Positions 26,000 to 38,518 of a stretch of 64,000 bases of DNA are shown here, piece after piece; the first letter of the stretch is position 1; every line of letters starts with the position of its first letter. The position numbers and the translations under genes are program-made. Source of the stretch: Cymbidium sinense (taxonomy: Eukaryota > Streptophyta > Magnoliopsida > Asparagales > Orchidaceae); NCBI GenBank assembly GCA_021442155.1, contig CM038222.1, positions 53,067,352 to 53,131,351 of the forward strand, read 5' to 3'. Under the pieces are notes generated by a model, which saw only the letters and a list, made by a program, of their open reading frames with translations, did no database searches and was not told where the DNA came from.

Positions 26000-26330
26000 T
26001 TAATCCCGCTTGCGCCACATGGGCCATTGACGCAGAAAGTGCTTTCCATGTGGTGCGACAGGATTGGATAATAAAATTGTCACATTCGTTGTGCCACATC
26101 AGCAACGGTGCTATACGCTTTCTCCTCATCCATCCGATCAAGGACCGGACATCTGAGGTTAAATTCGCAGATCAAATGGGATAAAACGTAGATTCTACAT
26201 GTCTTAAACACGACCGTCCATCTAAAATGCATGGATGGACGGCCCATGATCTATCCCTATAAATCTCTGTGAAGGATGGACACCGTCCATCTTCAAGGGG
26301 ATGATCCGAGCTAGATTGAGCTCAGATTGA
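26000..26330. promoter_or_regulatory. GC-richer island with inverted repeats, T4 3' LTR
   Basis: Carries GCGCCACATGG/CCATGTGGTGCG as an inverted repeat (about 26014-26058) and CCGTCCAT (26214-26221) pairing with ATGGACGG (26235-26242). A plus-strand CTATAAAT lies near 26264 but is not kept in other copies and is antisense to the element. A promoter role is inferred from composition and position only. Confidence 0.35.
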
Positions 26331-27339
26331 TCCCAAAATTTACCCACGCCATCTAACCGCAAGGGTAAACACATCTAATAGCTAGATTTGTATGAGATTA
26401 AAATTCACTTCATAAAGGACCAAACCATATTGAATTTAAGCTCAGTTTAATGGCTAACGTCACAGGAGGTGATCATCAACGTTCGATTCCCTTGGAGAAG
26501 CTTCGTCTAGTGGAGACGAAGCTTTGTTGAAGTTTGGAGGCTCTCAGATTGGGTAAATCTTCCTATGGGCCAACTCCACTTGCTCTTGAGCTCGGTCTTA
26601 ATCGAATTCAATCCTCCATTACCTTTGGAGCTTGGGAAAGAGCTTAGGAGAACTCAACTTGGTCCTCTGATGAAGCTTGAAGAAGGAATTGGGTTGATGT
26701 TGAGTGTGGAGTAAGTTGGATTTTTGGTGGAGCTCCCTTATTTTCAAGCTATGAAAATCGAGAATGGGAAAATGTATTTCACTCTAGGAAGCTTGGAATC
26801 ACTTGGCAAAGGCTCCTCTAGCTTCCCTTAGCTCAATCGAGTATGAGAGTGTGAAGATTGATTGGAATTAGGGGGAGTATATTTCCCCCTTAAGCAATCA
26901 GATGGTTGAGCAAGGAGATGCCATTTTGATCCAATTGAGCTTATGCAATGGGTTTGTTAGGCAGTTATAGGTGTCCTTGAATTCAGTTTTGGCCAGAGAA
27001 GGACTGGGTTAGGTGGCCATGTGCTTTAATTGAGTGGAGGAGGGATTCCATGTCTCCAATTTCAGGAGGAGGTCAATTTTAGGTTTGGGCTTGGTTGGGC
27101 TGACCAGAACCCATTAGGTCATGTGCATTAGGTCCATTAATGACCATTTGGTCCACTAACAGGATGTCAAGTGTCCATGAAAAGGAATTGACCAAATTCC
27201 AAGTGGTTTTGATTTTGGGTTACCCTAGGGCCTAGGGGTAAAATGGTTATTTAAACTTAATTTTAGTTTGGGTATATTTGATATGATGAGAAAATAGGTT
27301 TGGCCAAGTTTCATTGAATTTAGAGTTGGTTTGATATGA

Positions 27340-28170
27340 TTTGGCTCATGTTGACCCATTTAGGTCAAAATGGGTCAACTTGGGTTGAGTTGACCAATTT
27401 TTCAAATTGGGTCAAGTTCATATGACCATTTGAAAGGTTTTGGTGGCTTTGGTTTGATTCAATTTGGTTTATATTTGGTTTTGGTTCAATTGAGTTCATT
27501 TAGGTCAAATGGTTCAAGTTGATCAATTTGACCCATTTGACCTATTTGGATTAGGTCGTGGGTTGGTTCATGTTTGGTTGGTCATATGAAATAGATTGAT
27601 ATCTTTGTTTCCAATCAATTAGGTTTATATTTGAGTTTAGCTTAATTTGACTCTTTAGGTCAAGTTGGGTTCAAGGTCTACTGGGTTAGGTTAGGTCTAG
27701 TTGGCCAATTGAGGCTTTGGTCAAGTTAAACAATCATTTTGGATTGGACTTGACCCATTGGTTTCAATCAATTTGGCTTAGATCAAGTTTTCACATATTT
27801 TGACTTTTTAGGTCAACCTGGGTCAAGTGGCAAATTGGGCTAAGTTAGGCTCAAATATTGACTGACCAAGTTCAAACATTGGTCATGAATGAGTTTTGAT
27901 CAATGGTTTTCATCAATTTGCTCTATGGTGGGTTTTGGCTATGTTGGATTTCATTTTGGCTAAGTGTTGACTTAGTCAACCCTTAGGTTTGATTTGGTTT
28001 GTCCCAATATGAGTGATTGATCATCTTATGTTGATTGTTGATCATGATGAGAGGCATAGATGGACTTAGTTCAATCCAATTTGGTTAGGATTTTAATTTG
28101 GCTCATAAGGGTACTTTAGGTCACTTTGGGTCAAGTGAGCCTAAGTGGGTCAAATGGCTTGGTCAAAGCT
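27340..28170. repeat. GGTCAA/TTGACC-rich tract in the T4 3' LTR
   Basis: Reiterated GGTCAA and TTGACC words, for example 27350-27400 and 27510-27545, containing W-box cores. Collinear with 54980-55800 in the other T4 LTR. Confidence 0.6.
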
Positions 28171-28521
28171 TGATTTGAGTTTGATTGAATTCATATGTGG
28201 ACTTATGATTGAAATATAAATCTATTTGAAAGTGATTTGAAGTTAAATGGGTTTTGATTCATTTAACAATTCCAAGTTTAAAGGGGTGAACATGAGTTTG
28301 ACTTAAGTTTGATTTTTGAATTGAATTTTGATTTGATGATTAAAGTTTATGTTTATATTTGAATTCATGATTGAAGGATTGATTGAATCATGAAGAGAAT
28401 TCGAGAGTTTGGCTTGATTTGAAATTTATTTGGCTAAGTTCAAGATTTTGACTTGAAAGGCTTAAGTTGAATTTTGATTGAATTTGAGTTTGATTTTTTG
28501 AGTTGCTTTTGGTTGTTTGAA

Positions 28522-28870
28522 TTTATATTTCATTTATATATGTGAATATAAATGAGAATGTAAATGATTTATAAGAAAATTTCAAAGATTTGAAGTGATT
28601 TGAACATGATTTAGGCTATGTCATTAAGTGGGAATCAAAGTGACTTAGGAAAGATTTATGGTTTGAATTTGAATTTTGGATTTAGTTTGATTGATTTGAA
28701 TTTATATTTCATTCATATTTGTGAATGTAAATGAGAATATAAATTGGTTGTGAGAAAAATTTCATGACTTTGAATTGATTTAGGTTTGACTTAGGCTAAG
28801 TCCTTAAGAAGGGATTACAGGACTTAAGAAATATTTTGAATTTCAATCATAAGCTTCAATCATAAGTTTC
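28522..28870. repeat. Two-unit tandem repeat in the U3 of the T4 3' LTR
   Basis: Two units of about 178 bp, each starting TTTATATTTCATT and continuing with a GAATATAAATGAGAATATAAAT-like segment. T5 has four such units at 37470-38160 and the right T4 LTR has two at 56148-56470. Confidence 0.65.
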
Positions 28871-29214
28871 AATCATGTGTTTCAATCATGCATTTCAATC
28901 ACGTGGCATTGATTTGAGTGTGGAGTAAATCAATTAAGCTGGAATTGATTTAGGTTTGATGTTGATTTGATTTGGAGTTTGACTTGAAGGAAGGAAGTGA
29001 GGAATGTGGTTCAAGCTATAGGGTATGCAAATTTTCCTAACACCCCTAAGGCATGACCTATTTCTATGGCTAGCCCTTCTAAGTCTCTAGGGTTAGGTTG
29101 AGTGTTAACCTAATCATTAGATGTGTCTTAAGTCTTAGGATCTTTTAAAGTCTAAGAGGAGTCCTATGTCTAAGATGGAGGAGTTGAGAGCTCATCCTAA
29201 AAATGAGGTTAACA

Positions 29215-31816
29215 AAGGGTGCCCAATAGGTGTGGTGTGACTAACAAGGAACATCACACGTATTGGTGTTGATCGAAATGATCGACAACACCAAAAAATC
29301 ACAAGCAGTAACAGAGATGATCTACTCCTAACCCAAGGTGTAGAAGGAATCCAGAGCTTAGTGCAATGTGACTCTACTTATGTCAAGGACATAAGAGGGA
29401 AGGAAGCCACTAGGGATAGAGTATGTGAACCTTCCACTAGGGAAACAGGTTCAAGTTATCCACAAAGGGGATGAGAGGTTTGATTTGATTTGAGTCTCAC
29501 TGGGAAGAAATTTGATTTGATTAATTAAGTTCTGCTGGGGAAGAGGGTTTGATTTGTTTCATTTTGTTGTTTGTTTAATTGTGTTTATTTGGACTCCACC
29601 GGAGATAGACAAGTGAACTCACCACTAGGGAGGCAAGTTCAAGTCATCCACAAAGGAGGAAAGGTCAGTAAAATCCACTGAGGGGTTAGAATTCTAGATT
29701 CGATGGGGAGCTAGAAAGATTTACATCTCATTGAGGAGGAGAAAAACATTAGATTTAGATTGATTGATTATTTTTTGTTTTATTTTTTTGAATTTTTTTT
29801 TTAAATTTTGGATTTTGAAATGGACCTTGTTGGTTTGTGATGGACCGCACTAAGTAAGAGCCATAGAGGCCTAGACCAAACTCAGATTTACCAATCCATA
29901 GGGTATACTAAACACATAGTAGGACTAGCCAACCAAAGGGAATTCCTTTTGGTGCATAGCAACTGTACTAGGAAGAAAGCATAGTCAACTTATATTCTCC
30001 AAAGTAAGGACCAGTTGCTAGGGTGATCTATTGGCAAGGCAATGGATTGAACCCAACCTAGGGCTGATTATTGAGTGAATGCCGTTGGGGGACTTAGATC
30101 AACTAAAAGGTAGTCAAGATTAATTTCATTTTTAGATTTGCTTTTATGGGTCTCATTAGTTTGCGATGGACTGCACTGAGTAGATGCCATAGAGGCCTTG
30201 ACCTAACTCAGATTTATCAATCCAAAGGGAGTAGTCTACCAACCACAAGGTAGGACTATCCAACCAAGGGGATGCCTTTCGGATTGCAATGGTCAAGTTT
30301 TAAGAAGAAAGTGTAGGGACTCACATCTTCTAGAAATAAAAAACTACTGGGGTGATCAGTTAGAAAGGCAACAGATTGAGCCTGACTTAGGGCTGACTAT
30401 TGAGTGAATACAGCTGGGGGACTTAAATCAGTTCGAAGATAGTCAAAGATTAATTTTATTTTTTAGTTTATGTTGATGGATTCCATTGGTTTACGATGGA
30501 TCACACTGAGAAGGAGCTTATATCAGCTTAGACCTATCTCAGATTTACTGAACCAAAGAGAGTAGCTTTCCAACTGATGGGAGAACTATCTAACCAAAGG
30601 AGTGCCTTTCGGTTTGCAAAATGATCAATTGAAGGGAAGAAAGCTCAAGGACTCACATCTTCCACTACAAAAGACCACTGGGTAATCGGTTGCTTTGGGT
30701 AACAAATCGATCTTTGGCTAATTAAATTTACTTTATTGTAGTACCAAGAGTTGTGTAAGATTTAACCTAGGGCTGCCCGTCAATTTGGGACAGTCATGCT
30801 AGAAAGAATGCATCATAGACTTATATCTTCCAAAGTGGAATGACTGCCGGGGTAACCTGTTTATGGCAAAATAAATTGAACCCGATCTAAGGGCGACTAC
30901 GATGTGAGTACTGACCCGGGGATTTATTTTAACTAAGGTAGTTAGGCAATTCCTATGGGGAGTTTTGCTGACACTGCCCTAAAGATAGGATGCTTGCTTG
31001 AGAGAAGGGGCCCTTCAGGGGCTTGAATTCCTAATCCAGAAGCTAATATTTGTTTGTTGATCATGGACCTTATTAGTTTGCGAGAGATCAAACTGAGAAG
31101 AAGCTTAAATCAGCCTAGACTTATCTCAGATTTACTGAACCAAAGAAGAATCTGCTCATTCGCTGAATAAATTCTCCAACCATAGGGGTGGCTACTAGGA
31201 AAGGGGGATTGTACAATCCAAAAGTAACCTGGGTAGTGTCTAAATGGGGTCGTAAAGGACGTGATCCAAACAAAATTCTCACAGGAAGAGGGACCTTTAA
31301 GGGCTTAATCCAAAACTTTGGAGAACATGACATGGTTAATCATATATTAAATAGGTATGCGGTGGCCAACTCAAGGAGAACGTGCGGGGACTCACATTTG
31401 TCAAAAGTGGTGTATCCACCAGGTGAGTCACGTAACGAACATCAACCAACCTAAGGTGCCCGTCTATTTGCAACAATCAGCCTAGGAAGAAAGCTCGGGG
31501 ACTCACATCCTCTTATAGTGGAACTGATCACTGGGATAGTTTGTCTTTGGCTCGACAGGTGCCATCTAACTTAGGGCGACTACTGAGTGAATGCCATTGG
31601 GGGACTTATATCGACTCAAATATAATCAAGAGGAAAGAAGCCTCTGGGGGACTTATCCTAAACCTCAAATATACTTGACCTAGTCAGATCATGATGATTA
31701 GTTCATGAAGAAAGCTCGAGGACTCACATCTTCTTAAACGAAATAAACACGAGGTAACTTACTGACTGGGCCGTGAACTCTACCATACTAACAAGGTCCT
31801 CGTTGGTTTGCAATGG
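29215..31816 (-). repeat. T4 3' tract, LTR-proximal part
   Basis: Non-coding degenerate-repeat tract matching T3 17992-20190, including AAGGGTGCCCAATAGGTG at the LTR edge and recurring units with GCAATGGTC, GGGGACTCACATCTTC and GGCGACTAC. A PBS-like GGACTCCACCGGAGA lies on the plus strand at 29591-29605. The tract is interrupted at 31817 by the solo LTR T5 and continues at 38519. Confidence 0.75.
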
Positions 31817-33617
31817 TGTGGTGAATAGAATTTTTTATAAGGGGAGTTTCAAATCTATGAGGAGAAAGAAAGAGGAACCCTTAAAAAATTCATCTTGGTA
31901 AGATGAGATCCATAGATGATGTACTTATTGGTGATCGATATATCATCAAGGTACTATATTGAAAGAAAGTCACTTTTAATGGAACTAATCACCTTAATAA
32001 GGACTCCTAAGGATGATGATAGAGATTCTTTCCCCCTTATGCTAGGATTTACCCATTAAGGTAAATGATCATCACTTTGAAGATTTCAATAGGGAAGGAC
32101 TATCAATTGATTGGCTTGTGCTTGAAGATCAAATGGGATTGATCAAAAGAGGGAGTTATTATCGAAGCCAAAATGTGAAAAAAGTAGAAGATGCTCATGA
32201 TGCTAGGAAACCAGCGAGCATCTCAAACTATTCTATAATTGGGCTTTATATTTTAGAAATTAATTTAGTTTGTTTGGGTTGTATTTTTCATTAGAATTTT
32301 GGGACTTTAGATTCCTTTTAAAAGATTAAGAAAATGCCTAAGAGGTGAGGAATTAATCTTATAGCCCACAAAGGGGAGAAGCAATCTTCGAATCTAAATT
32401 TAGGGAGCTTTGACGAGGGCTGGGAGCACAACCTAAATTTAAGGAAAAATGGGTTATTGGTTTGCCTCCATAAGAGAGGTCAAACCACCCGATAGCTTGG
32501 ATTTACAACCGCCTTGGGGTAGCCGCCAACTAACTCCTCCTAAAATTTTAAATACATGTAGGCAAGTCTTTATGCTTATGCAAGATAGCTAGGTTATTTT
32601 TATTTAGTAAGAAGCTAAGTCCTTAAACTCACTCCCTAAAGAGATTAGATCAAGTAAAGTGACATGCTTCAAATGACTAAATCTAATGCGATTCAAATTT
32701 CATTTTATTTTTATTTTTGGACAATCATTTTTGACTCAAGCGAATAGGATTTTTATGACTAATGCATGAGAAATTAGATTATTGGCCAAAATCAGCGAGA
32801 AGGTAGGAGGTGAGTTTCCACCACGGCCCTCAAAGGTTAGGCCGAGTTCTCTAGCAAAGATGGAAGTCCTCCAATCAAGAGTGAAGTAAGATGCATTTGT
32901 GCATGATATTATAAAGAAATGCTCATCCAGCTAAGGGGTTGCTAATTATTTTATCTTGATTTTAATTCTAAGCTTTTGGTGAGGTTATGAGTTATTTAAT
33001 TTGAATTGTTAAGTTGGGTAAAAGATTTATTTTTCTCTAAAGAGCCTAATCTACATCCAGGCCATACATAAAGCAAGGAAGAAACTAGGAAAATCATACC
33101 ACTTAATGCAAAAGCTAAATAAATCATTAAAAACTTTATAAAGTTAATCGCGAAGAGAATAAGTGGCCGTTTGTGGTCGGGTGCCACCGTACAAATCTAA
33201 AAATATCAAATGTGGGTAGTCGAGCTCTACCCTTATACAACTTGGATTACAAATGAATTAAATTATAATTTAAGAGAAGGAATTCATTGTTATGGAGGGT
33301 GTTCAAGCTTTATTCTTCTTTCTTTCATCTTCTTCTTTCTTCCTCTTCTTTGGTTCCTCCTTTGAATGATTGGAAGGAGGATGCTCCAAGACTTCACATG
33401 GCGCATAAGATAGGATCTTATGACCAATGTTCATCCTAATCCCCATAACAAATCATTCCAAAATCCTAAATATATACAATTTTTACATGAAAAGGAGTAG
33501 TAGAAATTTGACTAACACATGCAAAACAAAAGTTAGTTAAATCACACCACACACATCCCAAGCATGTACATTGGACTTATCACCCCACACATGGTTGGCT
33601 AAGTCCACCTGACCTAT

Positions 33618-33700
33618 GGATTATGCTTAGGGGTATAAAGCACCTGCAAGCAAGAAGCATTTATATTTTTATTTATGATATCACTCCTTAAGCACAATCC
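33618..33700 (-). other. TTATGCTTAGGGG inverted repeat in T5
   Basis: Arms 33618-33634 (GGATTATGCTTAGGGGT) and 33683-33700 (ACTCCTTAAGCACAATCC). One stem pair is G-T wobble here. Confidence 0.5.
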
Positions 33701-34047
33701 CCTGCATAAAAGAACAGTTAGACTAAGCACGTCCTACCATTCATTCTATGAGCATACACCCTAACATTCAATCTAAAATATTCATCACAAAATAAATAAA
33801 CATCAAACCATGCACCGGCCTAACCTAAAGCTAGAAGTGGTGATTTAGGCAAATATGTGTGCTTTGAATGCTTATGTGGTATGCTTAGCTTAGTACTTTA
33901 GGTTTAAATTCTCTAAGTGTGAAGAACATGTTCAACTTAGAGGAGGGTTTCATTTAAATTGTTTAAGTGTTTTGGGTTATTTTTATTTCATGTTTTAATT
34001 TGGATTAAGTGAAACCTACAATTAATTACTAAGTTATGAAGAGAGGG

Positions 34048-34069
34048 AAAGAGAAGAGAACTTCTCTTT
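34048..34069 (-). other. Short hairpin in T5
   Basis: AAAGAGAAG, loop AGAA, CTTCTCTTT, with the stem extendable by GG/CC on the outside (34046-34071). Confidence 0.6.
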
Positions 34070-36174
34070 CCTCCCCTAACCTTAAGTAATTTTCTAATGT
34101 AAGTTCAAGTTTTAATTTCATTTAGGTGAATATTTTGATTACAGTTTTTAATTAATACTAAATTTAGATAAACTCTAAACAAACCTATTCAAAAAGAAAG
34201 GCATTTTAAGATTAAATAAAATGAATCAAAATTCACATAACACACATTACTTCATTTCTTTTCCAACATATATAACATGCATATGGATGGACATATATCT
34301 ACACTTGAAAATGAGAATAGTTAACACACTTTATGATGCATGCTAAGTAATCCATTTAAGAAAATTTAGAAGTTGAATATACATTATTTTTCTTAAGTAG
34401 AAAAGATTTTCCTTATCCAAAATTCCACATACATACATGAAAGTAAGAAAGGCATAAGTAAGTACAACGCCATTATTAACTAGAGGTGTAAGGTACAAGG
34501 CCTACTTAAGGCTACTAAAAGCCTCACAATCTCGGGGTTGTCCAGACTGATATACCACTTTCCTTAAGTACAAGCATGTATATAAAAGAGATGAAATGGA
34601 AATGCAATATGAAAAAGTTGTTTAATAGATTTGTTTTTATTTATACAATTTATGCATGCAAGTATAGACTACTCCTCTTAGATGAGAGCATAGGAATAAA
34701 TAGGGTATGGAATTAAATAAGTGTTGGGTTCCTTTCAAATGATCCCTTCATCTTGCTAACTCCTATTCAAAATTATGCTAACATAAGAAAGAAAGGAAAC
34801 CTATGCTAAACATGCTTTTATAATCCATCACCTGCAAGCTTATAATTAAGATATGAATAGCACACTTTCAGATTTGATATTTCATTTATAAGTTTTAAAA
34901 ATATTTTGGATTTAGTAGTAATAATAGCCACTCATATTTTACTTTAGCCAACACATGCACATTTGAAATAAAGTAAACAATTTTCATTTTAAAATTTGAA
35001 ACATGAAATTATGAATGCATGAATCATAGAGAATACAACTTAACATGTTGGGAAAGATCCAAAGCAATGAAAGAATATAAACAAACTTACTTTACTTAAA
35101 TCCTAAAGACATTCTTAAGGAATAAGAAAATTTAGAATAATTCAAAGTGAATTTAAAAATGATTTTTGTTTGTTTAAAGTTTGATTTAATTTTGAAAAGG
35201 TGAAATGAGTTTGCTGTTCCTAACCCATTTTCACATGTGTTTTATATTTTAATTTAATTTTCAGATAATTGAATCCATTGTTAAGCATTGATTAAGTAAA
35301 GGTATAATTTAAGTTGCTTAATTAACCCTTACCTACACCACCTTAGAAAAATTAACTAAGTAATTATGAGCCAATGAGATGACATTAAATCCACAAGGTA
35401 TTTAAATTTGCAATGCACGTAAGAATGAAAAGGCCTAATGTAATTTGGCTCACAATTAAAAAGTTAATTAAGCTGAGGGGTTTAACTTAAGTAATTTCAA
35501 AACACCGTTTCATACTTATGAAAGGGGTTTTAATTTCCTTAATTAAACTTAGGATATTAAACACCTAAGCATCTACCCAAGTTAGATTAATTAAGTTATG
35601 GAACTTTTTAGAATTTTTAAAAATTGATTAAAGGGGTGATTAATGAGTTAACCCTTAATTAAGAGAGGATTAAGGAAAAAAAGGGGGTTTAGGGAATAGC
35701 ATAGGAGAAATGCCCCAAAATTATTCTATAAAACCTTTACTCATTGGATTTGACCATAATCAAACTTAATCATTAGGTAAATCCACTAATCATACCTTAA
35801 TTACCCTTAATTACTTGAAAGGGGTAATTAGGGAATGAAATAGCAATTTCCTTAATTGAGCCCTCAATAAATCTCAAGAAAATTAGGGGAGGTAAAGGTC
35901 ATCCCCTAAAATGAATCCTAGAAATTTTAGTTCAATTAATGACCTAATTAAATGCTAATTAGCTAATTAAGATTCCCAAAGAAACTCAAATTCAGAGAAA
36001 GGAGTAATTCAAAATCCATTGGAACCATTTTTAAAATGTTCTAGATGAAATTATCTTTCCATAGCATTTTTCCTTTTAGTTTTTTTATTTTTCTATGAAG
36101 AGTTATGAATTTTCGAAGTTCTCTAGATTAATTAGGAATTAATTAAACATATAACTAATCCCTGATTAATCTTT

Positions 36175-36450
36175 AGCTCACGACGCGATGCGTGGCGGCG
36201 GTGGTCAGAGCACTTTACACACATCATGTCATGAGGGGACAACTTAAGTTGTCACCTCATAAAGGCGGTGGCACACTGATATCTCTACTGCCCAATCAAA
36301 GATCACGAGGATTCACCGTGGTTTTGGGGATGAATTTTTAAAATGTGTTAAATAATCTTGGTCGTCCATCTAAAATATGCTGATGGACGACTGAGATGAG
36401 CCAAGTTCTTCCCTGAGGATCAATGGGGACCGTCCATGATCGAAGGGGAG
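36175..36450. promoter_or_regulatory. GC-richer island with inverted repeat in T5
   Basis: Contains GTCGTCCATC (36361-36370) pairing with GATGGACGAC (36382-36391). The T4 copy has CCGTCCAT with ATGGACGG at the same place, so the stem differs on both arms. Possible promoter or RNA structure; function not shown. Confidence 0.4.
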
Positions 36451-36599
36451 ATCCGAGCCTGATCTAGCATAGAATCATACAAAACTCAACCCACACCATC
36501 TAAGCATAATTACCAACCTATCCAGTAGTTGATTTCTCATGCCATGAGCATTTCTTTCACAAAGGACCAACACTTATCAAGCTAAGTGGTCAGAAAATT

Positions 36600-37110
36600 A
36601 CATACCCCTTTAGGTCATGTTGGGTCTAAGGTCAATTGGGCTAGGTTGGGTCTAGTTGGCTAATTGAGGCTTTGGTCAAGTTCCACAAGTGATTTGGAAT
36701 GGATTGACCCATTGGTTTCAATTGTTTACATCAGTTTTGACACATTTTGGCCCTTTAGGTCAAAATGGGTCAACTTGATCAATGGGCCAACTGAAAGGTT
36801 AGCTTAAATGTTGGCTTGGTCAAGTTCAAACATAGGTCATGAGTGAACTTGGATCAATCGTTCCAATCAATTTGGTCTATGGTGGATTTTGGCTATGTAA
36901 GGTTTCATTTTAGGTTAAGTGTTGACTTGGTCAACCCTTAGGTTTGATTTGGTTTGACCCAATTTGATTGATTGATCATCTCATGATGTTTGTTGATCAT
37001 GATGAGAGGGGTATACGAGTTTGGTTCAATCTAGTTTGGTTAGGATCATAAGTTAGCTCATAAGGGTACTTTAGGTCACTTTGGGTCAAGTGAGCCTAAG
37101 TGGGTCAAAT
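36600..37110. repeat. GGTCAA/TTGACC-rich tract in T5 (shortened)
   Basis: Same word content as the tracts in the other LTRs, but shorter because of the deletion ending near 36600. Confidence 0.55.
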
Positions 37111-37469
37111 GGCGTGGTCAAAGCTTGATTTGAAGTTGATTGATCTTGTATATGGACTTATGATTGAAATATGAATCCATTTATGAGAGGATTGAAGTCA
37201 AATGGATTTTGATCCATTTGAGAATTTCATATTCAAAGGAAGAATATGAAGGGGTCTTGGGTTTGAATTTTGATTTGGGTTTTGATTGTTTGATTGAGGT
37301 TTGGATTTATATATGAGCTCATGATTGTAGGGTTGATTGAACCATGAGAGAAAATCAAGGGTTTGGCTTGATTTGAATGTGACTTGGCTAAGTTCAAGAT
37401 TTTGGCTTGAAAGGCTTAGATTTGATTTTTAATGGATTTGAGTTTTTTGGATTAGGTTTTGATTGTTTG

Positions 37470-38160
37470 AATTTATATTTCATTTATTTATATATATGAA
37501 TATAAATGAGAATATGAATTGATCATGAGAAAATTTCAAGAATTTGAAAGAGTATAATCAAGATTTAGGTTAAATCCATTAAAGGGAATTTAAAGGATTT
37601 AAGATGATTTTTAATTTGAAATTTAATTTTTGATTAGATTTGATTGATTTATATTTATATTTCATTTATATATGAGAATATAATTGAGAATACAAATAAG
37701 TTTTGAGAAAATCCCATGAGTTTGAATAGGTTTGATCAAAGTTTAGGTTAAATCCATTAATGGAAAATTAAGGGATTTAAGGGAATTTCAAGCATTTTAA
37801 AATTGGAATTTAATTTGAGGTATTGATTTGATTGAGTTATATTTATATTTCATTTATATATGAGATTATAAATGAGCATATAAATATGTTTTGAGAAAAT
37901 CCCAAGGATTTGAATTGATTTGATCAAGGTTTATAGTTGATTTTGGCTAAGTCCTTTAATAGAAAATTAAAGGGACTTAAGAAAGTTTTCATGAACTGAT
38001 TTGGAATTTTGAGTTTGATTTGATGGGCTTGACTTTATATTTCATTTATAAATGTGAATATAAATGAGGATATAAATGGATCATGAGAAAATCTCAAAGA
38101 TTTGAATAGGTTTTGATCATAATTTTGGCAAATTCCTTAAGAAAGGGTTAAGGACTTAGG
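37470..38160. repeat. Four-unit tandem repeat in the U3 of T5
   Basis: Units begin with TTTATATTTCATT at about 37472, 37655, 37842 and 38034, so spacing is about 183-192 bp. Each unit has the TATAAATGAGAATATAAA-like segment, then a GAGAAAATCCCA-like segment, then an AATCCATTAA-like segment. The T4 LTRs have two units each. Confidence 0.7.
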
Positions 38161-38518
38161 AAATTTGAACTTAAAAATTTATGATGGATTTTGATCATGG
38201 GTTTCAATCATGGCTTTCAATCATGGAATTGAATCATACAATTGATTTGAGTTTTGGAGGAAATGAAATGGAATTGATTTGGAGTTTGACTTGAAAGAAG
38301 GAAAGTGAGGAATGGTTTAACCTAAAGGGTAGAAAATTTTCCTAACACCCTTAAGGCATGAACTATTCCTATGGCTAACTCTTCTATGTCTCTAGGGCTA
38401 GGTTGAGTATCCACCTAATCACTAGATGTGTCTTAAGACTAAGAAACTCTTAAAGTCTAAGAGGAATCCTATGTCTAAGATGGAGGGGTTGAGGGATCAT
38501 TCTAAAATGAGGTCAATA

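Larger units (their letters stand above)
21564..29214 (-). repeat. T4 3' LTR (about 7.65 kb)
   Basis: Runs from TGTGGTGAAATTTTC at 21564 to GAGGTTAACA at 29214 and is collinear with the right LTR 49339-56835 throughout. Internal landmarks from the left are U5 hairpin 21593-21660, hairpins 23468-23550 and 23899-23920, conserved box 24330-24420, GC-richer island 26000-26330, GGTCAA-rich tract 27340-28170 and a two-unit tandem repeat 28522-28870. No coding frame is supported within it. Confidence 0.85.
31817..38518 (-). mobile_element. T5: solo LTR of the same family (6.7 kb) with 5-bp duplication
   Basis: Starts TGTGGTGAATAG and ends GAGGTCAATA, with identical flanks AATGG at 31812-31816 and 38519-38523. 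The interrupted T4 sequence reads on smoothly across the site. No internal element sequence lies between, so this is a solo LTR, normally formed by recombination between the two LTRs of one element. It is about 1 kb shorter than the T4 LTRs, because the segment matching about 26450-27640 is missing at a junction near 36600. It carries a longer U3 tandem array than T4 does. Confidence 0.9.

Noticed and set aside
26261..26270. CTATAAAT as a TATA box of the giant LTR
   Set aside because: It is on the plus strand, opposite to the element, and is not kept in the other LTR copies.
21564..31816. T4 left LTR and T5 as the two LTRs of one element
   Set aside because: T5 has its own perfect AATGG duplication and T4 sequence continues across it. 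The left LTR of T4 pairs instead with 49339-56835, by similarity and by the TGCCA/TGCCC flanks.
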